Part shown: piece by piece, positions 43,834 through 52,561 of the stretch
Layout of the letters: each line of letters begins with the position of its first letter
Numbering within the stretch: the first letter of the stretch is position 1
Assembly (NCBI RefSeq): GCF_003585765.1
Contig: NZ_CP021236.1
Span: 140,028-204,027 of the forward strand
Direction of reading: 5' to 3'
Source of the DNA: Pontibacter actiniarum
GTDB taxonomy: Bacteria > Bacteroidota > Bacteroidia > Cytophagales > Hymenobacteraceae
Length of the DNA stretch: 64,000 bases
Notes under the pieces: model-generated
Told to the model about the DNA's origin: nothing
Database searches by the model: none
What the model saw: only the letters and a program-made list of their open reading frames with translations
Position numbers and translations under genes: made by a program

Positions 43834-44807
43834 GCGCTATTTCGCAGGTACCCGTATACTGTTTTTCTTCTTTGCTTTTTCTCCTCAAACTTCTTTCTAA
43901 ACTCTTCCTCCGCTACTGTAGGTACCCCGCACTTCTTTATAAAGGATAAATCTGGTACTGGAGGCGTATCGTTTGAAGGTTCGATGTAGGCACCACTGAG
44001 AGTATTTAAGAAAGTTTGAACGGTACTGCGCGTGCTTTTGAGAATGGTTCCGGAAGGGTGGTATTCCTCCGGAACGCCATATTTTATGGCCATAAGCGCA
44101 TCATCAAGTATAGCCAACGCTACAGCATTAGCCTTTTCTGATTTGGCTGCATGGTAGTAGTGCAAAATGGGGTAGGCCATGTGCTTCTCAGACAGATTAG
44201 AAAGAGTAGTCGAAAGGTGTGATAACTGCAGCTCTATATCCCCGAAATCATTACCTGTCCATTGGGTTACGACAAATTCTTCCGGGCTTTTAGCTATACT
44301 GGTTACCTGGCTCGCAAAAGAGCGCTTTACCGTAACAGCCGAAAGCACCTGCAGGATGTATGTCACGGCAAGCGTTACCAGGGCCATACCTCCAAAAGCC
44401 ACAACCGCACTCAGGAGCTGCCAAGCATTGCCCTGAGGGGTAAAGTCGCCGTTGCCAACCGAAAACATAACATAGGTAATGTACCAGAGGCGACCAACGA
44501 AGTCGGGGTACGATTTGGTTGTTGGGTTCTGTATAGCGTCAGTGGCTGTATAAAAAATAAGAGACCACCCGATAATGATCATCACGATCCAAAAAGAAAT
44601 GGTTGCAATCAAGATGACTGGTCCGGAAAGGCTCAGCAGTTTGTGATTGCGCTTGCCAAAGACGCCCTGCATTGATTTCCAGATAAAGGTGGTGACACGC
44701 CCTGTTAAAGGGGCAGACGTACCATCAACCCATAGCGTAGTCCAGAGGCTTTCTACAAAACCCCAGATAACCGACACGATACCGCCAAACATGTAAAAGA
44801 AGTTCAT
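43809..44807 (-). CDS. Two-TM ion-channel-like protein (pore motif SVGNGDF)
   Basis: A 332-aa protein with an N-terminal anchor (FYMFGGIVSVIWGFVESLWT), a membrane helix (LSGPVILIATISFWIVMIII), a pore-like segment LWYITYVMFSVGNGDFTPQG and a second helix (VVAFGGMALVTLAVTYILQV). The filter-like SVGNGDF resembles the TVGYGD of K+ channels. About 170 cytoplasmic residues follow. The layout matches the protein at 49214-50215, whose filter is TLGVGDY. K+ or other cation conduction is inferred. Two further members in this island suggest a link with metal stress or membrane potential. Confidence 0.7.
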   Translation of the reverse strand: MNFFYMFGGIVSVIWGFVESLWTTLWVDGTSAPLTGRVTTFIWKSMQGVFGKRNHKLLSLSGPVILIATISFWIVMIIIGWSLIFYTATDAIQNPTTKSYPDFVGRLWYITYVMFSVGNGDFTPQGNAWQLLSAVVAFGGMALVTLAVTYILQVLSAVTVKRSFASQVTSIAKSPEEFVVTQWTGNDFGDIELQLSHLSTTLSNLSEKHMAYPILHYYHAAKSEKANAVALAILDDALMAIKYGVPEEYHPSGTILKSTRSTVQTFLNTLSGAYIEPSNDTPPVPDLSFIKKCGVPTVAEEEFRKKFEEKKQRRKTVYGYLRNSAWKWPVVQ

Positions 44808-44848
44808 ATAACTTTCGCTACCTATCTTCCTGAATATTTTGTAATAAG

Positions 44849-45178
44849 TTACTGGCCCACCACTTCTCTAACAGATACCGTTTCCATACCACCACCCTTT
44901 CTCTCACGCACTACATGCAGCCGGGCACCTTTTTCTTTCGATGTCTTCATTAGTGTCTCCACCACATGCTTTGTGGCTTTCGGGTCAAGCAATGTTATTT
45001 TATCATTATTATCTACAAGTCCGTATCCGCTTTCAATACAATGGCCCATCAGCGCGCAGGCTGTAGTGTGCGTTCTGGCCTTGTCTGGTATCTGAGCCGA
45101 CGGAATGGTGCGGAGACAGGCGATGTCTACTACATATCCTTCCAAATTTTCTCTTATATCCTCGGTCTTCTTTTCCAT
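44849..45178 (-). CDS. Small hypothetical protein (109 aa) with CALMGHC motif
   Basis: A 109-aa soluble protein: GYVVDIACLRTIPSAQ, RTHTTACALMGHCIESGYGL, ITLLDPKATKHVVETLMKTS, LHVVRERKGGGMETVSV. The pattern (VDxxC, then a CALMG segment, then a strand-helix-strand with a nucleic-acid- or OB-like end) recalls small periplasmic proteins seen near copper genes, but there is no signal peptide here. Three cysteines may bind metal. It lies 41 bp before the channel gene and may be co-transcribed with it. Confidence 0.6.
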   Translation of the reverse strand: MEKKTEDIRENLEGYVVDIACLRTIPSAQIPDKARTHTTACALMGHCIESGYGLVDNNDKITLLDPKATKHVVETLMKTSKEKGARLHVVRERKGGGMETVSVREVVGQ

Positions 45179-45226
45179 ACTTCCTCTTATATCTTTTTAG
45201 ATAACGGTATGTTTTCTGTAGAAAAC

Positions 45227-45616
45227 TCAGTTACAGTCAATTAGTACAAACAAGCTGTCGGATCTTAACTGATCCTTCTTTTGAACAGTATAATGTATCG
45301 TTTGCGCCACAATCAGGCCATTGCGCACAACATAAGAATCTGCTCCATCTTTTACTTTAGTATTTCCGGAATCTGCCGACCACTCCAAAAAACCGACCTT
45401 CCCCTCTACCTGAAAGTCCTCGTACGTAAGCGTCATTTCCGGTAGCTGCTCTCTCAGAAGCTTGGCTAAATGTTTCATACCTTCGTGCCCCCTGAACACA
45501 CCAAACGTGGTTAGCATCACCACGTTTTCTGCGAAGTTTAGCCTCAGATCTTCATCTACAGTGCCTGACTTTGATTTTTCCAGGTGGTCTTCCAATACTT
45601 GTCTTGTTGTTCGCAT
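45227..45616 (-). CDS. NTF2-like (SnoaL-type) protein
   Basis: A 129-aa cytoplasmic NTF2-like protein: LEDHLEKSKSGTVDEDLRLN, FAENVVMLTTFGVFRGHEGM then KHLAKLLREQLPEMTLTYED, and the ending VVRNGLIVAQTIHYTVQKK. The cone-shaped fold is used by isomerases, lyases and many uncharacterised binding proteins. It follows the large oxidase gene (45692-48256) by 76 bp on the same strand. No catalytic residues can be named, so the activity is unknown. Confidence 0.72.
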   Translation of the reverse strand: MRTTRQVLEDHLEKSKSGTVDEDLRLNFAENVVMLTTFGVFRGHEGMKHLAKLLREQLPEMTLTYEDFQVEGKVGFLEWSADSGNTKVKDGADSYVVRNGLIVAQTIHYTVQKKDQLRSDSLFVLIDCN

Positions 45617-45691
45617 GGTGTAGTTGTTTGCTTTTTGATTTTGATAAAAAGCAAGGCGGCGGTTAGCAAAAGTCAGGAGCGCAGGTAAGGC

Positions 45692-48256
45692 TTAGAATCT
45701 TACCGTTAAACCACCGCCCGCCCCAAAGCGGTTGTCGTAGCTGCCCATCAGCGAAAAGTTCTTCGACACCAGGTATTCCAGCCCCACGTTCCAGGTGGTT
45801 TCGCTGCGGTAGTTATCTGCTTTACCTGTGCCCTCTTCCGGCTCAAAGTCGTTTACCCAGCCAAAGTCCGCCTGGTACTCATACTCGCCAAACAGGAACG
45901 TACGCGGAAAAATAAGCACTTCCCGGCCCAGGCTAATCTGAGGGCGCAGTTTGTTATCCATGCGCAGGTCCAGGTTGAACATATAAGGTGTCAGCCACCT
46001 AATGCCGGTAATGGCGGTGGTCTCAATCTCATCCATACTATCCTCTTCCTCGTTTTCCACATTCACGCCCACAAATACGTTCAGGTAGTCGTACAGGAAC
46101 CTACCGTAGGTAAGCTCTGCCTCCAGGTTCTTGTTCCATCCGTACTCTGCTGTTAAGGTAAACTGGTTGCGCAGGTTGGACAGCACCATTCTTGTCTCGC
46201 TCATATGTGAGGCAGCATCCACAGCACCCCAGAAGAAGAAGTGGTTACTCTTGTTTGTGAGGATGTTGAGCGGGTACATTTTCAGGCGCGGGTCACGCGG
46301 GGTATCGTAACTGAAGATGCGGGCCATACCGGCATCCAGATGGTAGAGGATGTGGCAATGGAAGAACCAGTCGCCATACTCATTGGCGTCAAACTCAATC
46401 ACCACCTTCTGCATCGGCGCCACATTTACCGTGTGCTTGAGCGGAGAATACTCCCCGTGCTCGTTAATCACCCGGAAGAAATGGCCGTGCAGGTGCATGG
46501 GGTGGTGCATCATGGTCAGGTTGTTTAGCGTGATGCGGGTAACTTCGCCCTGGTTGATTTTTATCTTGTCGGCTTCTTTTAACGGCACGCCGTTCATGCT
46601 CCAGATGTAGCGCACCATGTTTCCGGTCAGGTTGAGGAGTATCTCACGCACGGGTTTGCCTTCTGCAAAATCGGTTGGCTCCGGAGCCTTCAGGTAATCG
46701 TAATTATACTCGGCGAACATGTCCATGCCCGGCATGCCCTCGTGCTGCATGCCGATGCTTTTGCGTTCTTTTACGGAACTGGCCTTTGCTGTATCCACAC
46801 GCTGCCCGTGCATACGGTGGTCCATTTCCATGGCAGCGGCGGTGTCTGGCTGCATCTCCCTGCCGTGCATGGTGTGGTTCATTTTGGCATGATCCATACC
46901 CTTTGCAGCGGTGGTATCTGTTTGCATTTTCTGGTGCTCCATTTTGGAGTGATCCATCTTTTTAGCGTTTATAGCGCCTGCCGTGTCCTGCTTCATCTCC
47001 ATGTTGTGCTCATGCATCGGTTTCTGCTCCGTAGGCTGCGGCTTCATTTTGCCTTCCATACTTTTGTCATGGTTCATGTGCATGTCACCATCCATCTGCA
47101 TATCGCCATCCATCTGCATGCCCCATTCTTTCATCATCTCGTAGGGCTCTACTTCGCTGGGGTTGAACTTGAGGGCGGGAGCCCCCATCTTCATATCCAT
47201 GGCTGCCATTTGCTGCATCATCGCGATCTTATCAGGCCGGGGCACATCGGGTGCAGGTACTACGGGCCCCTGCCCCAGATAGGCGGAGGTATGGCCGGAG
47301 CCGTCCTGTACGGTGGCCTTTATTTCCAGCTTCCCGTTCTCGGGTACGGTCACTACAAAATCATAGGTTTCAGCAACGGCGATAAAGGTTGGGGCATGCC
47401 GCACCGGCACCACGTCCAGTCCGTCGGCGGCGATAAGCAAAGGCGTGGGGCCGCCAAAAGTGAGCCAGAACTGGCTGGATGCGGCTGCGTTGATCACCCG
47501 CAGCCTTACCTTTTGCCCCGGCTTATACTCTGGGTACTCCCGCACAGGCTGCCCGTTTGTCAGGAAGGCGGGGTAGTATATGTCAGCAATATCAGCACCC
47601 TCCATGCGCTGTTTCCAAAAATTCACCTGCGCCCCCAATGCTCCCCGGGCTATTACCATACTTAGCGGTGTCGAAGTTCCCTTCTGGATGTCGTAGATTT
47701 CCAGGCCCCGCTTCAGCGTCTTGAGCACATTCTTAGGCTTCTCATAGGTCCAGTCCGACAGCACCAGCACCAGGTCGGTGTCATAATCCATGCGCTCCTC
47801 CCGGTCCTCTATCACAATGGAGCCGTATACCCCCGACTGCTCCTGCAAACCCGTGTGGGAGTGGTACCAGTAGGTGCCCGCCTGCTTTGTCGGGAACTCA
47901 TAGGTAAACGTTTCTCCCGGCGGAATGGGAGGCGTAGTGAGGTAGGGTACGCCGTCGTAGAAGTTGGGCACCAGCAAACCGTGCCAATGCACAGAGGTTT
48001 CCACGTCCATCTCGTTCTTGACGTGCATTACTGCGTAATCTCCTTCGGTAAAGCGCAAGGTGGGACCGGGAATGGTGCCGTTGATGGTCATGCCCATACT
48101 TTTTTTACCGGCTATCTCCACTTTCTTTTGATTGATAGTAAGATTATAAACGACAGTATCGGTCTGGGCTGCGGCCTCTTTTTGGGTAAACGCAAGGTGT
48201 ATTATCAGGAAGGTCACTAACGCTGCATAATTTCTACTATTCAGGATACTTTGCAT
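45692..48256 (-). CDS. Multicopper oxidase (CopA-type) fused to a CopB-type outer-membrane barrel
   Basis: An 854-aa protein with a signal peptide (AALVTFLIIHLAFTQKEAAAQ). Cupredoxin domains carry all copper ligands: SVHWHGLL (90-92), YWYHSHTG (130-134), HHPMHLHGHFF (584-592) and FFHCHILYHLDAGM (633-644). Residues about 345-515 are an insert very rich in Met and His (MQMDGDMQMDGDMHMNHDKS). Residues about 660-854 are a beta-barrel-like domain resembling copper-resistance protein CopB, ending FGAGGGLTVRF. It would oxidise Cu(I) at the outer membrane. In classic pco/cop operons these two parts are separate genes. Intact, unlike the paralog at 30381-33029. Confidence 0.92.
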   Translation of the reverse strand: MQSILNSRNYAALVTFLIIHLAFTQKEAAAQTDTVVYNLTINQKKVEIAGKKSMGMTINGTIPGPTLRFTEGDYAVMHVKNEMDVETSVHWHGLLVPNFYDGVPYLTTPPIPPGETFTYEFPTKQAGTYWYHSHTGLQEQSGVYGSIVIEDREERMDYDTDLVLVLSDWTYEKPKNVLKTLKRGLEIYDIQKGTSTPLSMVIARGALGAQVNFWKQRMEGADIADIYYPAFLTNGQPVREYPEYKPGQKVRLRVINAAASSQFWLTFGGPTPLLIAADGLDVVPVRHAPTFIAVAETYDFVVTVPENGKLEIKATVQDGSGHTSAYLGQGPVVPAPDVPRPDKIAMMQQMAAMDMKMGAPALKFNPSEVEPYEMMKEWGMQMDGDMQMDGDMHMNHDKSMEGKMKPQPTEQKPMHEHNMEMKQDTAGAINAKKMDHSKMEHQKMQTDTTAAKGMDHAKMNHTMHGREMQPDTAAAMEMDHRMHGQRVDTAKASSVKERKSIGMQHEGMPGMDMFAEYNYDYLKAPEPTDFAEGKPVREILLNLTGNMVRYIWSMNGVPLKEADKIKINQGEVTRITLNNLTMMHHPMHLHGHFFRVINEHGEYSPLKHTVNVAPMQKVVIEFDANEYGDWFFHCHILYHLDAGMARIFSYDTPRDPRLKMYPLNILTNKSNHFFFWGAVDAASHMSETRMVLSNLRNQFTLTAEYGWNKNLEAELTYGRFLYDYLNVFVGVNVENEEEDSMDEIETTAITGIRWLTPYMFNLDLRMDNKLRPQISLGREVLIFPRTFLFGEYEYQADFGWVNDFEPEEGTGKADNYRSETTWNVGLEYLVSKNFSLMGSYDNRFGAGGGLTVRF

Positions 48257-48414
48257 AAGTCTGGGTAATTTTAATATACTTTGACTGGCTGATTTGCCCT
48301 ACAGCCAAAGAGAAACTCTGCTCCGGCTTCCTATCCACTCAACTGACACAGCCTTTCAGTTAATTCTGTAAGCTTGAAGCTAGCGGTAATTCTGCTTTAG
48401 ATTTAAATAGTAAA

Positions 48415-48458
48415 CCCCCACCACCGGAGCGACTGCAAAAATCTCCGACAGCAGGGGG
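48415..48458 (-). other. Two-tier stem-loop upstream of the oxidase gene
   Basis: CCCCC (48415-48419) pairs with GGGGG (48454-48458) and CGGAG (48425-48429) with CTCCG (48443-48447), separated by small internal loops. It lies in the 379-bp gap between a Csp gene and the oxidase gene. It may be the Csp terminator or a 5' leader structure; only a weak T-rich tail follows. The rest of the 48257-48635 gap shows nothing recognisable. Confidence 0.4.
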
Positions 48459-48635
48459 ATATTTATATTGTACTTCTTCATGGCTCAAGTAACTATACAT
48501 CAGTTTAGTTGTACGGTATTATCACCTGTTTTACTGGCTACTTAGTAGTTGCTCTTTGTACTTGCCCCATCATTTTATGCTAGTGTGGCAAACTATTTGG
48601 CTTACAGTAAACCAGCTACCATACTTAAGCCTGGT

Positions 48636-48959
48636 TTATGAAGCACTCATGTACTGCTCACAGGCCTGCACTAACTTGGCGCAAGAGTCGGCACATTCCT
48701 GGCAATGCTGCATATCGTGTTTCTTGCATTCTTCTTGGCAGGCTTTGGTAATTTTGATACACTCCTGTACAAGATCTTTCGCGTAGCGGGAGTCACGCGA
48801 TACATAGTCTAATGTAGCTCTGCAAATGGCAGCGCAGTCCAGATCCAGCCGGATGCAGGGCACCATTTTTTTAATATCGTCTTCCTGGAGGCAAGAAATA
48901 GCACAATGGTTGCAAGATGCCTCACATGCTGCTAAGGCTTTTATCAAGTCTTTGTTCAT
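48636..48959 (-). CDS. Four-helix-bundle Cys-rich copper-binding protein (Csp-like, copy 3)
   Basis: A 107-aa Csp/DUF326-type protein: AACEASCNHCAISCLQEDDI, IRLDLDCAAICRATLDYVSR, ITKACQEECKKHDMQHCQEC, ADSCAKLVQACEQ. It closely resembles the protein at 36450-36767 in the first 60 residues and is more diverged after that. It has no signal peptide and should hold Cu(I) in the cytoplasm. It is upstream of the oxidase gene on the same strand but separated by 379 bp. The intact channel gene starts divergently 254 bp away, as the broken channel does near Csp copy 1. Confidence 0.88.
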   Translation of the reverse strand: MNKDLIKALAACEASCNHCAISCLQEDDIKKMVPCIRLDLDCAAICRATLDYVSRDSRYAKDLVQECIKITKACQEECKKHDMQHCQECADSCAKLVQACEQYMSAS

Positions 48960-49050
48960 AGTTATACGAATTAGTTAAAGACATTTCTGTTATACTCTCC
49001 GTGTAGCAGCACCGTTTTACATATTTTGTGTCAATTTTTATATATACTTA
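48960..49050 (-). promoter_or_regulatory. Leader conserved between two Csp genes (second copy)
   Basis: TATATAAAAAT, then ATATGTAAAAC, and ATAACT before the ATG, on the minus strand, match the leader at 36768-36861 in order and distance (about 86 bp). Likely promoter and 5' leader of Csp copy 3. Confidence 0.5.
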
Positions 49051-49213
49051 GAAAAAAACCGGCTTGAATTATCAATCGGCAAGAGATAAAGGTTAAAATC
49101 AATTTGCAGGCATGTTGTTTAACTGCACCGGCTAGCGAATTACAAAAAGTGCTGCAAATCCATTCTTCTATATATTCGTTAAAAAGCATATTCAATGCAA
49201 ACCATGCTATTTT

Positions 49214-50215
49214 ATGAGTATCCTATACCTGTGCCTTGGAGCCTTCCTTTTTGCCATCACCGCACTTGATATCATCAAGACCACGCTTTCATCCAACGGA
49301 GGAGGAAAAATCACCAACCTCGTGTCCAGGGCCGTCTGGAGAGTGTTCTTTTTTGTTGCAGGCAGGAAAGGGAAATCAAAACTGCTAACGTATGCTGGCC
49401 CTGCTGTGCTGGTCGTTATCCTGCTGGTGTGGGTAGTCGGGCTGTGGCTCGGGTTGTTCCTGCTGCTGCTGTCTGATCCGGACGCTGTGCAGAAGAGCAG
49501 CACGCTGGCTCCTGCCGATGCCTGGGAAAAGCTGTATTATGCCGGTTTTACCCTCTCCACGCTGGGTGTGGGCGACTATGTGGTGACCAATGACTTTTGG
49601 CGGATTGTAACCGGTGTCGCGGCTTTCTCTGGCCTGGCTTTTATCACTACTTCCATCACGTATTTCATTCCGGTGCTGTCTGCCGTGGGCGTGCAAAGCA
49701 AGCTCAGCCTCTACATCAGCAGTATGGGCAAAACGCCGCAGCAGGTACTAACCAACAGCTGGAACGGGCAAGACCTCTCTTCTTTCTTCGATAACACTTC
49801 AGATCTGTGCCAAATGCTGATGCAGCACACCGTTAACCATCAGTCTTATCCTGTCATTCACTACTTCCACAACAACAAGCCAGAGCAAGCTATTACAACG
49901 GCTATTGTGCTGCTGGCCGAAACGCACCTACTTCTGGCGCAAAGGGTATCACCACAGGCGGGAGTAGACCAACTGAAGATAAGTATGCTGCAGAAAGCGC
50001 TGGATTCGTATTTAGAAATGGTGAAAGGCAGCTTCTTGAAAAACGCCTCCCCTAAAGAAGTCGCCCCTACCCCTGACGTTGCGGAACTGGAGGGGAAAGG
50101 GATACCGCTGCAGAATAAGCCATCTCAAAGACACAAGGTACAGGAACGCAGAAGACTGCTTACGGCATTACTGGAAATGGATGGCTGGACCTGGAAGGAG
50201 GTATACCAACCTTAA
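49214..50215 (+). CDS. Two-TM ion-channel-like protein (pore motif TLGVGDY)
   Basis: A 333-aa protein. N-terminal helix ILYLCLGAFLFAITALDIIK, a second helix (LVVILLVWVVGLWLGLFLLL), the pore segment KLYYAGFTLSTLGVGDYVV with a K+-channel-like filter, and helix VAAFSGLAFITTSITYFIPV. A helical cytoplasmic region of about 170 residues follows. Ion selectivity is not certain because the filter reads TLGVGDY rather than TVGYGD. It is the intact version of the broken gene at 37016-37626 and a relative of 43809-44807. An alternative upstream start is excluded by the poor sequence before 49214. Confidence 0.78.
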   Translation: MSILYLCLGAFLFAITALDIIKTTLSSNGGGKITNLVSRAVWRVFFFVAGRKGKSKLLTYAGPAVLVVILLVWVVGLWLGLFLLLLSDPDAVQKSSTLAPADAWEKLYYAGFTLSTLGVGDYVVTNDFWRIVTGVAAFSGLAFITTSITYFIPVLSAVGVQSKLSLYISSMGKTPQQVLTNSWNGQDLSSFFDNTSDLCQMLMQHTVNHQSYPVIHYFHNNKPEQAITTAIVLLAETHLLLAQRVSPQAGVDQLKISMLQKALDSYLEMVKGSFLKNASPKEVAPTPDVAELEGKGIPLQNKPSQRHKVQERRRLLTALLEMDGWTWKEVYQP

Positions 50216-50231
50216 CATGACACCCAGAAGT

Positions 50232-50894
50232 CTAGTGTGCATGCCCTTCACTTTCCAGGTACTGCCCTTGCGGACCAACGCCTTCGATAAAAGCCAGTTG
50301 GGAACCAAGATGGCCGGCCATGCTCACTGTAACAGCAGCTCCCAGTAAAACCAGCGCAACTACGCCTTCAGCCCAACGCTTTCTGTGCAGCAGGAAATGA
50401 CTTCCCGCCTTCAGTACTATAGCCCCGCCGCTGAGCCACAGGGTCCAGGTGGCAAGTGTGTCGTGCCTTTCGTAAACCTGCTGGGCATGTGCCGGCAGTT
50501 CCCCGACATGCGGGTGTACGAAGGTTGCCGCCACAAGTCCACCGATAAAACCGGCTGTTACCATGATCAGCACCACCCCACTGAATTCACGCTTAAAATA
50601 GAGGAGCCCCAGCAACTGAAACAAAGCGGCAAAGGGCAGGAGCACCACAGGGAAATGTACAAACAGAGGATGCAAATTAGGAAAATCTGCAAAGTCAGCT
50701 GTCACATTTTCAGGATGGTCCCAGCCTTCGGTTTTACTGCTGTCCTGGTGATGTTGCTCGTGACCGGTGCTGCTTTCCTGCTGTGAACTCACAGCTTCGC
50801 TTGACCTTTCTGACTTTTCTCCTACGTGCGCATAAAGGGCCGCAGACACCAGTAGCATCAAGAAAGCTAAGAGAGGACTTGCAGTTGATTTCAT
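50232..50894 (-). CDS. DUF2231-type membrane protein with His-rich ends (copy 3)
   Basis: A 220-aa protein starting MKSTASPLLAFLMLLVSAAL (signal peptide, cleavage after YAH). An exported linker with HEQHHQDSSKTEGWDH leads to the DUF2231 signature HPLFVHFPVVLLPFAALFQL. Later landmarks are HPHVGELPAHAQQVYERHDT, HLGSQLAFIEGVGPQGQYLE and a terminal SEGHAH. The start at 50894 was chosen because the longer frame would overlap the next gene (50957-51313) and lose the signal peptide. More distant from copies 1 and 2 than these are from each other. Confidence 0.8.
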   Translation of the reverse strand: MKSTASPLLAFLMLLVSAALYAHVGEKSERSSEAVSSQQESSTGHEQHHQDSSKTEGWDHPENVTADFADFPNLHPLFVHFPVVLLPFAALFQLLGLLYFKREFSGVVLIMVTAGFIGGLVAATFVHPHVGELPAHAQQVYERHDTLATWTLWLSGGAIVLKAGSHFLLHRKRWAEGVVALVLLGAAVTVSMAGHLGSQLAFIEGVGPQGQYLESEGHAH

Positions 50895-50956
50895 ATTCAC
50901 CTGTTTAGAATTTATACTACAAGGTAACTTGTGCTTCAAGCTAACATAAAGCGAAG

Positions 50957-51313
50957 TCAAACCATACCCCTGTGCCGGCGGTACTGCCTGAACATGCGGT
51001 TGATCCCGATAAAACTGCCGATCAGACCGCCAACAGCGCTGCCCAGTACAAAACCCATGAAGGCTGCGGCACCGTAACTGCCTCCGGCCATCTGCCCCAG
51101 TCCCACCACCGGCCACACACCCGCGGCCACCAGCCAAGCAAGAGCGCCTACAAGCACGCCGCCAATTAAACCGCCCCATAAAGCTCCTTTGCCGATGGCT
51201 GGGTGATATACAGGCCCTCCTTCCGGATCAGTATTTAACGTCGGAACCAGCAGGTCTCCGTCTGTCATCTGCGACATTTGGTGCTTTTGTTGGTTGTTTT
51301 CCTGTTGTGTCAT
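50957..51313 (-). CDS. Gly-rich two-TM membrane protein (118 aa)
   Basis: A 118-aa protein with a polar Gln/Asn N-terminus (QQENNQQKHQMSQMTDGD) and two Gly/Ala-rich helices: LWGGLIGGVLVGALAWLVAA and AAAFMGFVLGSAVGGLIGSF. It ends with a basic tail (RMFRQYRRHRGMV). The glycine-zipper-like helices could oligomerise in the inner membrane. The gene is 3 bp downstream of the lipoprotein gene (51317-52561) and therefore part of the DUF4396 cassette. Family not recognised. Confidence 0.65.
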   Translation of the reverse strand: MTQQENNQQKHQMSQMTDGDLLVPTLNTDPEGGPVYHPAIGKGALWGGLIGGVLVGALAWLVAAGVWPVVGLGQMAGGSYGAAAFMGFVLGSAVGGLIGSFIGINRMFRQYRRHRGMV

Positions 51314-51316
51314 CTC

Positions 51317-52561
51317 TTACTCTTTTTTCACTTGTAGGGTGTCGGCTTTTGGTAGGTAAGCAGTCGTGTCCACGGGCACGGAGTACGGGGAAAGCAGCCG
51401 GTCAACTGTTTGCTGCGCCCGTACACTCACCTGTGTGGTGTCGCCGATAATCCAGGCAAAATTCAAAATTGTTTCTTGGGGGCCTGTGGCGAAAGGCTTC
51501 ACCATGGTCAGGTATTCCCGTACTTCTTTGGGGATGTTGTCCGGCTCTATGAGCAGGATGGGGCCGTGCTTGCCCATGTGGCCCAACACGGCGGCTGGTA
51601 TCATGCCAAGCAAATTGTCCGGCCGGCCCACAATAAAGTTGTGGCCCGCCTGTGCTATCCCCCAGCCGAACATGCGTTCTTCCCAGGCCCACCACCAGCC
51701 GTGGTTGCGGCCGTAGTCCTTGTAGCCGGCGTTCACGGCACTTGTGGCCGGTGGGGTGGCCCCTGATATCCTGCGCACCAAGCCATACTGCGCTAACTCC
51801 CGCGCCACCCTGTCCGAGATCACGTCCGGCCCACCGGTCAGGTAGATAAAGCTGCCGTGATCTCCATAGCGTTTTTTCAGGATTTCTTTTGTCGCTGGTG
51901 GGATGGAGTCTGTATACACCCAGGCAAAGCCTTTGCCCATGTGTGCGTTCCAACCCATCGGCCCCAGACCATGCTGCATGCCCTTGGGATGGTCCAGCGC
52001 AGTGATGATCACCTCATCCGGGTGGTCGGACTTGAGGGCCGCCTGCCACCTGTCCAGCAGCTCGGCCAGCTTTACCGGGTCCGGCTCGTTAAACGCGCGC
52101 ACCCGGTACCCGAGCACCTCCCTTACCTTTTGCACCTCTGCCGGCGGCACGTTTACGGCATACACATCCGTTCGCTGGTCCTGGAACACCCCGTCAGGCT
52201 TTAGGCGCTTCATCTCGCGCAGCGTCTGCTCCGAAAGCCGGCCATCCTCGCTCAAGTAAAGCAGCGGGGCATTCACGGGCATGTGCGTAATACGGCTCAT
52301 GGCCGTAAAGGCAATGGCCGCATCCTGAGGGCAAAGTATGATGGCGCCCACGGCATTGTCTTCACGAGTGGCCGGGTATACTGTCTGCGTGAGCAGAATG
52401 GCCTGCTCCTCAGGAGAACTACCTGGAATGCGCACAGTGTACGCTGTCGCTAAGGCCTGCTGCTGCAGCGGATGGCTACCCCCGCCCGGGCCTCCTTCCG
52501 TGGAGCCACAAGCGTAGGCAAACAGGCTGATAACAAGTATATATAGTCTATCAAGTCTCAT
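51317..52561 (-). CDS. Lipoprotein with cell-wall-binding-repeat-2-like domain
   Basis: A 414-aa lipoprotein; signal MRLDRLYILVISLFAYAC (Cys18). The start at 52561 overlaps the upstream stop by ATGA, which confirms it over a longer frame. The body has features of the CWB2 (PF04122-like) fold: PVNAPLLYLSEDGRLSEQTL, SFIYLTGGPDVISDRVAREL, YGLVRRISGATPPATSAVNA, and FIVGRPDNLLGMIPAAVLGH. Several Trp/Glu (HGWWWAWEERMFGW) are unusual. CWB2 repeats anchor Gram-positive surface proteins, so a role in a diderm Bacteroidota is unclear. It is coupled to the DUF4396 membrane protein gene. Confidence 0.7.
   Translation of the reverse strand: MRLDRLYILVISLFAYACGSTEGGPGGGSHPLQQQALATAYTVRIPGSSPEEQAILLTQTVYPATREDNAVGAIILCPQDAAIAFTAMSRITHMPVNAPLLYLSEDGRLSEQTLREMKRLKPDGVFQDQRTDVYAVNVPPAEVQKVREVLGYRVRAFNEPDPVKLAELLDRWQAALKSDHPDEVIITALDHPKGMQHGLGPMGWNAHMGKGFAWVYTDSIPPATKEILKKRYGDHGSFIYLTGGPDVISDRVARELAQYGLVRRISGATPPATSAVNAGYKDYGRNHGWWWAWEERMFGWGIAQAGHNFIVGRPDNLLGMIPAAVLGHMGKHGPILLIEPDNIPKEVREYLTMVKPFATGPQETILNFAWIIGDTTQVSVRAQQTVDRLLSPYSVPVDTTAYLPKADTLQVKKE

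Noticed and set aside
46742..47665. 307-codon plus-strand frame inside the oxidase gene
   Set aside because: Antisense shadow of the Met/His-rich insert; His/Leu-rich and without family features.
50895..51179. N-terminal extension of the third DUF2231 frame up to 51179
   Set aside because: It overlaps a better gene (50957-51313) and would bury the signal peptide; the start at 50894 matches the paralogs.
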